Notes under the pieces: generated by a model
Seen by the model: only the letters and a program-made list of their open reading frames with translations
The model's database searches: none
Told to the model about the DNA's origin: nothing
From: Desulfobacteraceae bacterium
GTDB taxonomy: Bacteria; Desulfobacterota; Desulfobacteria; Desulfobacterales; JAUWMJ01
NCBI GenBank assembly: GCA_030612225.1
Contig: JAUWOH010000104.1
Location: 1 to 9,177 of the forward strand
Length of the DNA: 9,177 nucleotides
Reading direction: 5' to 3'
In this document: piece after piece, positions 1 to 5,930 of the stretch
How the letters are laid out: each line of letters starts with the position of its first letter
Position numbering within the stretch: position 1 is the first letter of the stretch
Translations under genes and position numbers: made by a program

Positions 1-386
1 TTTTGCCATTGAGCCTCTCTTTTTGGTTTTAGTTCCTTAATTGTAAAATTTTTGCGTTTTGTGGCAAAAAAGCAATTAGTATAATTATCTTGAACAATTG
101 AATATTTTCTATTGAATATTGAAAATTGAAGGAATTCTATCAATTATATTAAAAGATAGCTTGCCGGGGCATCTTGTCAGGGCGTAGCTGGAAGCGTAGA
201 CTGAAGCCGTATGCGACGCCTGGAACGCAGTGATTCAACAAATATTCAATATTCAATCTTCAATGGACAAGCGCAGTGATTCAACAAATATTCAATCTTC
301 AATAATCAATATTCAATCAGGTTCCGGCTTTATCTAACTAAGAGCATCACATGTGTCAAGGAAGAATGTTTACCTTTACACGTTTA
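1..386. other. gene-free AT-rich left flank
   Basis: I see no credible coding region in these 386 bases on either strand. The stretch begins with TTTTGCCA (1-8), mirrored by TGGCAAAA at 62-69, which could be the ends of a small palindrome or chance. From about 96 to 318 it holds the AT-rich repeat cluster described separately, with a more GC-rich core at about 155-230. The last 60 bases lie downstream of the minus-strand prenyltransferase; I found no convincing hairpin plus T-run that would terminate it there. Confidence 0.6.
96..318. repeat. AT-rich intergenic repeat cluster (ATTGAATATTGAA family)
   Basis: The left part (96-131) carries copies of ATTGAATATT and ATTGAAG. The right part (243-317) carries the reverse complement, such as TCAATATTCAAT at 246-257, which pairs with ATTGAATATTGA at 111-122. 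A 25-base direct repeat starting CGCAGTGATTCAACAAATAT occurs at 226-250 and again at 272-296. Between the arms is a more GC-rich core at about 155-230 in which GCGTAG occurs twice. The arrangement resembles a compound, non-coding palindromic element. Its family is not identified, and two repeat units are too few for a CRISPR array. Confidence 0.6.
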
Positions 387-1289
387 TTACCTGCCGATAA
401 ACAGACCAACAGCGAGGAGCACAGGCGTTGCGATATTGATGATAACATTTCTGCCCATATAAGGAATAAGTCTGGGGATGTCATTGGCGTATCTGGCAAC
501 ACCTTTTACTGTTGGAATTGCAAGAATAATTGATAAAAGGGCCAGAAATGCTTCCACAGGAAGTGTTCCGGTAATATATCCCAGAACAATCGTTATATAG
601 GCACATGCCAGAAAAAGACCGTAAACTTTTACGCTGGCCTTTATTCCGATTGCTATCGGCAAATGCTTTCTCCCGATGCTCTTATCGGCAATGACATCCG
701 GGAACTGGTTTAAAAGCAAAAGATTGCTGACAAGAAAAAAAGGAACCATGGATGCAAAAAACGCTGTCCAGGAATATGAACCTGTAAGAACAAAGTCGGT
801 ACCCATTACCATTAGAGGCCCAAATCCAAGTCCGGGAGCAATTAAACATAAAAACGGGCTTTTAGTGATCCATCTGGTATAAGTTGCCACAATAATCAGT
901 CCAAAAGCGCCTAAAGGCAAAAGCCAAACTCCCCGGACATAGATAAAGTATATCCCTGTAAGGATAACAATAACAAAGGTTATCAGCCCTGTGATAAGGC
1001 CAATATGGGCCTTATCGGGATTATCAGGGAGTGCTTTGCTTCCGCCACTGAACGGTGTCGGCTCAGTTTTTAAATCAAGACCACTTTTAAAATCATCATA
1101 TTCGTTTAAAGCATTCACACTGATGTGTGTTGAGACCGCACCGATAAGGACCAGCGCAATATGGAACAGGTTTAATACATTTCCTGACCAAGCTGCTGTG
1201 GCAACGCCGAGCAGAACACATGCCGGGGTTAAAACAAGAAACGGCAGCCGCATTGGGCCGAATATCGCTTTACTTAGTGTTTTATCCAT
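387..1289 (-). CDS. UbiA/MenA-family prenyltransferase
   Basis: Integral-membrane aromatic prenyltransferase of 300 residues, the usual size for UbiA/MenA proteins. Family members attach a polyprenyl chain to an aromatic acceptor such as dihydroxynaphthoate in menaquinone synthesis; the exact acceptor cannot be read here. The first Asp-rich motif is N62-E-Y-D65-D66-F-K-S-G-L-D72, followed by a MenA-like TPFSGGSKALP stretch (78-88). The second is D198-V-I-A-D202-K-S-I-G-R-K (198-208). Hydrophobic segments suggest about eight or nine membrane helices. The frame is open up to a TTG at 1343, but that lies inside a repeat element. I chose the ATG at 1289 because GGAG (complement of 1295-1298) sits 5 bases upstream; the adjacent ATG at 1292 is only 2 bases away. 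It follows the radical SAM gene on the same strand, separated by the repeat. MenA is likely but not certain. Confidence 0.85.
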   Translation of the reverse strand: MDKTLSKAIFGPMRLPFLVLTPACVLLGVATAAWSGNVLNLFHIALVLIGAVSTHISVNALNEYDDFKSGLDLKTEPTPFSGGSKALPDNPDKAHIGLITGLITFVIVILTGIYFIYVRGVWLLPLGAFGLIIVATYTRWITKSPFLCLIAPGLGFGPLMVMGTDFVLTGSYSWTAFFASMVPFFLVSNLLLLNQFPDVIADKSIGRKHLPIAIGIKASVKVYGLFLACAYITIVLGYITGTLPVEAFLALLSIILAIPTVKGVARYANDIPRLIPYMGRNVIINIATPVLLAVGLFIGR

Positions 1290-1294
1290 CATTA

Positions 1295-1298
1295 CTCC
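1295..1298 (-). promoter_or_regulatory. ribosome binding site that fixes the prenyltransferase start
   Basis: On the minus strand GGAG lies 5 bases before the ATG at 1289. It favours that codon over the ATG at 1292 and over the TTG at 1343, which has no such site and lies within the repeat. Confidence 0.5.
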
Positions 1299-1304
1299 AT
1301 TACA

Positions 1305-1489
1305 TGAGCCAGTTTCAAAATGTTCAATTTTGTCCAAGGTCAAGAAAGGCGAAAATTTTAACCGGAGGAATACATTGAGTATTTCGAGGATAGCGCTAAA
1401 GCTTCACTAAAGTGCCAAAATTTGAGCCTGACGCAGAGATTGGGCAGATAAGCGCAGACTTCGAAAGGGAGCGTTTTGAAATTGGCTCA
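1305..1489. repeat. roughly 185-base MITE-like element with terminal inverted repeats
   Basis: The ends TGAGCCAGTTTCAAAA (1305-1320) and TTTTGAAATTGGCTCA (1474-1489) are inverted repeats matching at 15 of 16 positions. ACATG occurs at both edges (1302-1306 and 1489-1493) and could be a target-site duplication, although it overlaps the inverted repeats by one or two bases. The interior has no protein gene. The element fills the spacer between the radical SAM gene and the prenyltransferase: its right end contains the TGA stop of the former, and its left end is about 16 bases before the start codon of the latter. Size, inverted ends and lack of coding content fit a non-autonomous MITE or another small palindromic repeat. 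I recall similar spacers in Desulfobacterales, but that is unverified. Confidence 0.6.
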
Positions 1490-2500
1490 CATGCCAACCC
1501 CGTCTATTATTGCGCCGCAATGGGGGCACCGGCCGTTTTCAATTAAATTTTTACTGATTGTATAACCCCAGCGATCGATAAGAATCCTGCTGCAATTATA
1601 ACAAAACATTTTTTCACCATTTTCCCCGGGCACATTGCCTGTATAAACATATTTCAATCCTGCATTTATGCCGATTTCCCGTGCCATAACCAGGGTTTTA
1701 ACCGGTGTCGGAGGCCTGTCCGTCAGCTTATATGTGGGATGAAACCGGCTGATATGCCATGGGGTTTCAGGGCCTAAGGATTTTGCAATAAATGATGCCA
1801 GATCTTTAAGTTCATCTTTATCATCGTTCAGGCCTGGAATAAGCAGGGTGGTAACCTCAACAAAAATACCGAGGGTTTTCATTGTCTGCAATGTTTTTTT
1901 AACATGCTCTAATTTGGATGAACAATATTTTTTGTAAAAATCATCGTTAAACGCCTTTAAGTCAACGTTGGCTGCATCCAGGTACGGGCTTATCATCTCT
2001 ATGGCTTCAGTTGTCATGTATCCGTTTGTTACAAAGACGTTATATATTCCCCTTTTGTTTGCCAGTTTTGCTGTATCATAGGCAAATTCAAAAAATACTG
2101 TAGGCTCGGTATAAGTATAGGCAATGCTTTTACATCCTCCTTTTACTGCTGCATTCACAACATCTTCGGGAGTGCTTAAATCTCCTATTATCAACCCTTT
2201 GTTATCCGACGGCATTTGTGCAATATCTGCATTCTGGCAGAAAAGGCACCTGAAATTGCAGCCCACGGTTGCTATAGAGTAGGAAAGGCTGCCGGGCAGA
2301 AGATGAAAAAGAGGTTTTTTTTCAATGGGGTCAATATGCCGGGCAATCAGGTTTCCATACACAAGAGTTTTTAATGTTCCTTCCTGGTTTTCCCGGACAC
2401 CGCAAATCCCCCGCTTTCCCTCCTTTATTACACAGCGATGATTACAAAGATTGCAATTAACTTTATTATCTTTCAGAGTTTCATAAAGATAAGCTTCCAT
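1487..2500 (-). CDS. amrS: AmmeMemoRadiSam-type radical SAM enzyme (AmrS-like)
   Basis: Radical SAM enzyme of 337 residues, formerly often named pyruvate-formate-lyase-activating enzyme homolog. The 4Fe-4S site is C81-N-F-R-C85-L-F-C88 (CxxxCxxC), preceded by the KPLFHLLPG segment (62-70) typical of this group. There are two further cysteine clusters: N-terminal C16, C19, C23 and C33, and a C-terminal zinc-ribbon-like set C300, C303, C325 and C328. The family is named for co-occurrence with AMMECR1 and Memo domains, neither of which is in this window, and its reaction is unknown. The ATG at 2500 has AGGA 6 bases upstream. The TGA stop lies in the inverted end of the downstream repeat, so the last residues may have been shaped by insertion. 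The family call is firm; the role is not. Confidence 0.88.
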   Translation of the reverse strand: MEAYLYETLKDNKVNCNLCNHRCVIKEGKRGICGVRENQEGTLKTLVYGNLIARHIDPIEKKPLFHLLPGSLSYSIATVGCNFRCLFCQNADIAQMPSDNKGLIIGDLSTPEDVVNAAVKGGCKSIAYTYTEPTVFFEFAYDTAKLANKRGIYNVFVTNGYMTTEAIEMISPYLDAANVDLKAFNDDFYKKYCSSKLEHVKKTLQTMKTLGIFVEVTTLLIPGLNDDKDELKDLASFIAKSLGPETPWHISRFHPTYKLTDRPPTPVKTLVMAREIGINAGLKYVYTGNVPGENGEKMFCYNCSRILIDRWGYTISKNLIENGRCPHCGAIIDGVGM

Positions 2501-2524
2501 CGTCTTTCCTTTTAATCATCCATT

Positions 2525-2560
2525 AAAAAATCGTATTAATTTATTCCTTTGAATAATACG
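2525..2560 (-). terminator. possible weak terminator between methyltransferase and radical SAM gene
   Basis: On the minus strand, CGTATTA (complement of 2554-2560) and TAATACG (complement of 2532-2538) form a 7-base stem with a 15-base loop. It is followed almost directly by six T residues (complement of 2525-2530). The stem is AT-rich and short, so it may only attenuate or do nothing. It lies about 40 bases after the methyltransferase stop and 25 bases before the start of the radical SAM gene, so the two genes may not form a tight operon. Confidence 0.3.
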
Positions 2561-2598
2561 TCCTAATGAGCATTCAGGTAATCCGTTTTGCAGAGGTC

Positions 2599-3345
2599 TC
2601 AGCCTGTTACCGTGCTGACCGTATGTTTCTGCCGATACTTCATTGCAAGGGGCCTGGTTCTGAAACGGGGAACAAGGGTCACTACAACGCCTGCAAAAGC
2701 ACCGAACGGAAATCTTTGAACTAACCTGGATTGCTCTAAGTTATTAGCGAATTTTCCGGATCCCACCGGCAGTTGGCAAACAGTCCGCCAGGATACAGGA
2801 ACTCGTCCTAAAACTGTTCTAATGATTTGTTTTATCTCCCAGACACTAAAGAATTTTGCATGGTTAAAAATGGTTTTTGTAAATATTCCCCTGACCCTCC
2901 GCTCGAGTCCTTTAATTGCATATTTGTTAAGCACCCCGATAAATATTTTGTCTTTTGCAACCCTGCAGGCTTCTTCTATGGCTTTTTGGGGATCATCAAC
3001 AAATTCAAGGGTTGTAACAAAGCATGCATAGTTAAAGGAATTGTCATCAAATGGGAGGTCTTCTGCAAATTCACGATAAAGCTCCACGCGATTTCCAAGG
3101 TTTTTAAGTGTAATATCGAGCATATACGGTGATGGATCAACCCCTGTTACGTTAAGACTCTTTTCAATAAAAGGAACAAGACTTGCTCCGGTTCCGCATC
3201 CAATATCGAGCAGCGTCTCACGAGGCATAGGCTTGAGCATATCCACCATAAGCCGACTCTCAAGATCAGCGGCAAATCTGTTCTGTGGATCATTAAACCA
3301 CTGCTCGTAAGCAATGGCATCATTAAAATTAAAGACGTAACCCAT
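2599..3345 (-). CDS. class I SAM-dependent methyltransferase
   Basis: Soluble methyltransferase of 248 residues from the chosen ATG, of the Methyltransf_11/UbiE-like type. Motif I is LLDIGCGTG (45-53) and binds S-adenosylmethionine. The acidic residue after strand 2 is D70 in VTGVDPSPYML (66-76). A DLPFDDNSF segment (96-104) and LEFVDDP (113-119) match motifs II and III. The last 90 or so residues are basic and carry no motif that tells the substrate. The frame is open back to an ATG at 3405, but the 20 extra residues are hydrophobic and atypical, and neither start has a clear ribosome binding site. I prefer 3345 because the protein then begins just before the conserved-looking FNFNDAIAYEQWF segment. 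It lies about 100 bases after the helicase. A role in quinone or lipid methylation would fit the nearby prenyltransferase but is only a guess. Confidence 0.8.
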   Translation of the reverse strand: MGYVFNFNDAIAYEQWFNDPQNRFAADLESRLMVDMLKPMPRETLLDIGCGTGASLVPFIEKSLNVTGVDPSPYMLDITLKNLGNRVELYREFAEDLPFDDNSFNYACFVTTLEFVDDPQKAIEEACRVAKDKIFIGVLNKYAIKGLERRVRGIFTKTIFNHAKFFSVWEIKQIIRTVLGRVPVSWRTVCQLPVGSGKFANNLEQSRLVQRFPFGAFAGVVVTLVPRFRTRPLAMKYRQKHTVSTVTG

Positions 3346-3441
3346 GAAGGATAATTTAGATAAAAAAAGCGACTTTATCAAGTAGAAAACACAGGGCGAC
3401 CGCATTTGGAAATAATATTACCTTTGGAACTGGTCCGTGGC

Positions 3442-4920
3442 TTAGGAAGTCTTGTGCTTTTGAGCAACGCTATTTTTTTTATTAAAACGGCTTTTTTTCT
3501 TTCTATCGCCAGGTTGGTTTTTATGAGCGGGTGGTGCGGGCCGACTTTCCTTCTCGGACGGTGGACCAAAACCAAATAAAGCGCCAGGATAAGAGCTTTT
3601 CCTTGCTTTTCCAGAAACTTTTTGCCTGGCATGGTACTTTTTTGCATGTGTTGGTCTCTGTGCAGATCTTCTTTTTCGGTCACGCGGAGCAATAAAAACC
3701 GGGCCGGCCTTGTCTTCTATGAACCAGTCATTTTCAGGCCAGACAACAGGAATCTTATAGCCAAGCATTTCCTCAAGGGGCTCAAGATGAAAGACATATC
3801 TCTCGCATGCAATCGACAATGCCCGTCCGGCTTTCCCTGCCCTTGCAGTCCGGCCGATTCTATGAATATAATTCTCTGCATCCTGGGGAAGGTCGTAATT
3901 TATTACATGGCTTATATCCTCGACATGGATGCCCCTGGAAGCCACATCCGTTGCTACAAGGATCTTTATACTGCCATCCTTGAACCGCCCCATCAGGTTG
4001 AATCTTTTGCGCTGGGGAAGATCCCCCGTGATACCTTCAGCAGGCCATCTGTTGCCCTTGAGTTTTGATGTAAGCCAATTTACTCCTGTCTTTGTGTTTA
4101 CAAAGATAAGAACGCGTATCCAGTTTTCCCTTTTCAGCAACCCTAGAAGAAGCTGTAACTTTTCGTCGCTGCCGACATGAAACAAAGATTGCTCAACCCC
4201 TTCTACAGTCACCTCTTCCGGTGTAATTGAGATGAATTCAGGCAGGTTCATATATTCGTAAGTCAGCTCCATGACGCGAAAAGAGAGCGTAGCGGAAAAG
4301 AGCATCGACTGCCTTTTTTCATAATGGGGTAATTTGCTCAGTAAATAGCGCATGTCCTTAGCAAAACCAAGATCAAGAAGACGATCAGCCTCGTCAATAA
4401 CCAGCAGCTTAATGCCCTTTGTTTTAAAGATACCCTGCTTGAAATAGTCGATGATTCTGCCTGGAGTGCATATGATAATATCCACACCCCGACGAAGTAT
4501 TTCGGCCTGCTTCTGGTAGTCAACTCCTCCGACTACCTGGGTTATTCTCAAGCCTGTATGCCGTCCGATGAGCATGGCTTCCTCATAGATCTGCAAGGCC
4601 AGTTCACGGGTTGGCGCAACAATAAGCGCTGACGGCGTATCGGGCATATGCTCATGCAAAGACAAAATTCTGCTAAAGACTGTTACAAGAAAAGCGGCTG
4701 TCTTTCCTGTGCCTGTTTGTGCCTGTCCGGCAACATCCCTGTTGGTCAGGGATACTGGAAGGGTTTCAGCTTGAATGGGAGTACAAAAAGTAAAACCGGC
4801 ATCCTTTAGACCGGATATGATCTCTGTAGGCAGATTAAACTCATCAAACCGGATGCGGGTTAGAAATTTAGGCTTTTCCGCCCTTTGGACTGGTATTTGT
4901 GATTCGGACTCGTCTGGCAT
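3442..4920 (-). CDS. DEAD-box ATP-dependent RNA helicase, RhlB-like
   Basis: ATP-dependent RNA helicase of 492 residues. All core motifs are present in order: Q motif (F25 to Q50, CTPIQ), motif I AQTGTGKT (67-74), Ia PTREL (103-107), Ib TPGR (152-155), II DEAD (176-179), III SAT (209-211), V ATDVASRG (323-330) and VI HRIGRTARAG (353-362). Phrases such as GQAQTGTGKTAAFL and NYDLPQDAENYIHRIGRT resemble E. coli RhlB more than RhlE or DeaD. The last 80 or so residues form a Lys/Arg-rich, low-complexity tail of the kind that helps helicases hold RNA. The frame is open to an ATG at 4974 and beyond, but that region belongs to a repeat. The ATG at 4920 has a strong AGAGGA 4 bases upstream and was chosen. 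In the cell it probably acts in mRNA turnover or ribosome assembly. No degradosome partner is nearby. Confidence 0.9.
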   Translation of the reverse strand: MPDESESQIPVQRAEKPKFLTRIRFDEFNLPTEIISGLKDAGFTFCTPIQAETLPVSLTNRDVAGQAQTGTGKTAAFLVTVFSRILSLHEHMPDTPSALIVAPTRELALQIYEEAMLIGRHTGLRITQVVGGVDYQKQAEILRRGVDIIICTPGRIIDYFKQGIFKTKGIKLLVIDEADRLLDLGFAKDMRYLLSKLPHYEKRQSMLFSATLSFRVMELTYEYMNLPEFISITPEEVTVEGVEQSLFHVGSDEKLQLLLGLLKRENWIRVLIFVNTKTGVNWLTSKLKGNRWPAEGITGDLPQRKRFNLMGRFKDGSIKILVATDVASRGIHVEDISHVINYDLPQDAENYIHRIGRTARAGKAGRALSIACERYVFHLEPLEEMLGYKIPVVWPENDWFIEDKAGPVFIAPRDRKRRSAQRPTHAKKYHARQKVSGKARKSSYPGALFGFGPPSEKESRPAPPAHKNQPGDRKKKSRFNKKNSVAQKHKTS

Positions 4921-4924
4921 GGTT

Positions 4925-4930
4925 TCCTCT
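4925..4930 (-). promoter_or_regulatory. ribosome binding site that fixes the helicase start
   Basis: AGAGGA on the minus strand, 4 bases before the ATG at 4920. The upstream in-frame ATG at 4974 has no such site, so an annotation starting there would add 18 residues that derive from the adjacent repeat. Confidence 0.6.
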
Positions 4931-4974
4931 TGGTACTTTAGTTGTACGTTTGTTGTTTTAGTGGCAAAAAACAT

Positions 4975-5065
4975 GGCTTCAAAATGCGCTTTTCCCTGAC
5001 AGTCTTCGCGCAGCGCAGGCGCTTGCGCCGCGTGCAGCCTTCGGCCTATCCACCTGAGTAGTTAC
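4975..5065. repeat. GC-rich intergenic repeat-like block
   Basis: A sharply GC-rich patch (about 5005-5050) sits inside an otherwise AT-rich spacer. It contains the near-palindrome GGCGCTTGCGCC at 5018-5029. On the minus strand the helicase frame stays open through it, back to a stop at 5062-5064, without any ATG, GTG or TTG before 4974, so it is not a natural N-terminus. Composition and position suggest an inserted intergenic repeat. I recall similar sequence upstream of genes in Desulfobacterales but could not verify it, and only one copy is in this window. Confidence 0.4.
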
Positions 5066-5121
5066 AAAATCTTTTTCATTTCCAGCTTGTCATAGTTGGG
5101 ATCATCAACTCTATTTATGCA

Positions 5122-5148
5122 GTTATAACCTTTTTCAGGGTTTTGCAA
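5122..5148 (-). promoter_or_regulatory. candidate sigma-70 promoter for the helicase
   Basis: Reading the minus strand, TTGCAA (5148-5143) is followed after 15 bases by TATAAC (5127-5122), five of six matches to the -10 consensus. The spacing is shorter than the ideal 17. A transcript from here would run through the GC-rich block before reaching the helicase start. Confidence 0.25.
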
Positions 5149-5250
5149 GTAAACATAGTTTTAAATCAAAGATAAGCAGCCTAAATGCTTGAAGCAGAAT
5201 CCCTATTATGTTATTTGATAAAAGCTTCTCTTTACAACGCCATCAAATAA

Positions 5251-5256
5251 AGGAGG
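5251..5256 (+). promoter_or_regulatory. strong ribosome binding site of the hydrolase gene
   Basis: AGGAGG, a full anti-16S match, lies 7 bases before the ATG at 5264. It is the strongest ribosome binding site in the window and fixes this start. Confidence 0.7.
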
Positions 5257-5263
5257 TATAAAC

Positions 5264-5812
5264 ATGCTATCAAGTTCCTCGTTGGTGAACAAAGAAGATT
5301 GTATTTTAATTGTAATAGATATGCAAAAAAAACTGGTTCCTGTTATTACCGGGGCTGAAGCGGCCATTGAAAATGTTATAAAGCTGGTCAAACTGGCAAA
5401 AATACTTCAGCTACCCATTGTTCTTACCGAGCAGCAAAATCTCGGAGATACCGTTGAGGAAATACGATCGGAAATTAAGGAAATCCAGCCGATTTCAAAG
5501 ATAACATTCAGCTGTTTCGGGTTAGAAGAATTTGCTGATCATATCAGCCGGTTTAACCGAAAAACATTAATTCTCACTGGAATAGAGTCCCATATCTGTG
5601 TCACACAAACAGCTCTTGATGCGCCGTCTGAATACAGCATACAGGTTGTAAGTGATGCTGTAGCTTCACGCGCTCCCCATAATTGGAAGATTGCTTTAGA
5701 CAGGATGCAAAGAGACGGTGCTACCATTACATCAACGGAGATGCTTATGTATGAATTGCTCCAAAAAGCCGGTACGGATGAATTCAGAGCAGCACTACCA
5801 CTTGTAAAATAA
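5264..5812 (+). CDS. isochorismatase-family cysteine hydrolase
   Basis: Cytosolic alpha/beta hydrolase of 182 residues, normal for the short single-domain branch (YcaC/ISOC-like). The catalytic triad is visible: D19 in LIVIDMQ (15-21), K79 in ISKITFSCFG (77-86), and C112 in GIESHICVTQ (106-115), where a cis-peptide is usual just before the Cys region. Family members hydrolyse amide or vinyl-ether bonds (nicotinamide, isochorismate and others), but this branch is poorly characterised and the substrate cannot be told. It has no signal peptide. It precedes moeA on the same strand, but the 118-base gap holds an imperfect palindrome, so co-transcription is uncertain and a role in cofactor synthesis is not implied. 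Confidence 0.87.
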   Translation: MLSSSSLVNKEDCILIVIDMQKKLVPVITGAEAAIENVIKLVKLAKILQLPIVLTEQQNLGDTVEEIRSEIKEIQPISKITFSCFGLEEFADHISRFNRKTLILTGIESHICVTQTALDAPSEYSIQVVSDAVASRAPHNWKIALDRMQRDGATITSTEMLMYELLQKAGTDEFRAALPLVK

Positions 5813-5817
5813 AAAAT

Positions 5818-5918
5818 TACCACGGAAAGACACGGAAAATCACAGATAATTAATGCAGAACTTGCAACACTTTAAGCTTATTTTTTTATCAGTAAATTTC
5901 CGTGAAGATCCGTGGTGA
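5818..5918. repeat. imperfect palindrome between hydrolase and moeA
   Basis: The left arm (5818-5838) contains ACCACGGAAAGACACGGAAA. The right arm (5897-5918) contains TTTCCGTGAAGATCCGTGGT and reads back as its imperfect inverse, about 17 of 22 positions matching. The loop is nearly 60 bases. The left arm begins 5 bases after the hydrolase stop and the right arm ends 12 bases before the moeA start. It could fold in RNA and affect translation or termination. CACGGA palindromes of this style are, as I recall, common intergenic repeats in environmental bacteria. Confidence 0.55.
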
Positions 5919-5930
5919 AAAATAAAAATC

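Larger units (their letters stand above)
5066..5263. other. divergent intergenic region between the two gene blocks
   Basis: The helicase and the hydrolase are transcribed away from each other, so both promoters should lie in 4975-5263. One weak minus-strand candidate is listed separately. For the plus strand I see only poor matches, such as TTGAAG at 5189-5194 with TATTTG 17 bases later, and I do not call it. No riboswitch-like structure was recognised. Confidence 0.4.

Noticed and set aside
1..69. TTTTGCCA and TGGCAAAA as ends of a small insertion element
   Set aside because: Eight-base AT-rich inverted ends with nothing recognisable between them are likely by chance, and the left edge is cut by the window.
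226..296. Direct repeat that might suggest a CRISPR array
   Set aside because: Only two copies, 46 bases apart start to start, with a low-complexity AT-rich spacer and no cas genes in the window.
991..1410. 139-codon plus-strand open frame over the prenyltransferase start
   Set aside because: It is antisense to the N-terminal half of a clear UbiA-family gene, uses a non-family sequence and ends inside the repeat element.
3378..3692. 104-codon minus-strand frame overlapping the helicase tail
   Set aside because: It is another frame of the Lys/Arg-rich helicase C-terminus. The composition follows from that and no motif is visible. The helicase frame itself is intact to its stop at 3442.
5539..5823. 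94-codon minus-strand frame within the hydrolase gene
   Set aside because: It is antisense to the catalytic part of the isochorismatase-family gene, which has the stronger start and motifs.
5813..5930. Possible molybdenum-cofactor riboswitch upstream of moeA
   Set aside because: The spacer is accounted for by a simple imperfect palindrome with a long AT-rich loop. I could not recognise the multi-stem layout of the Moco motif.
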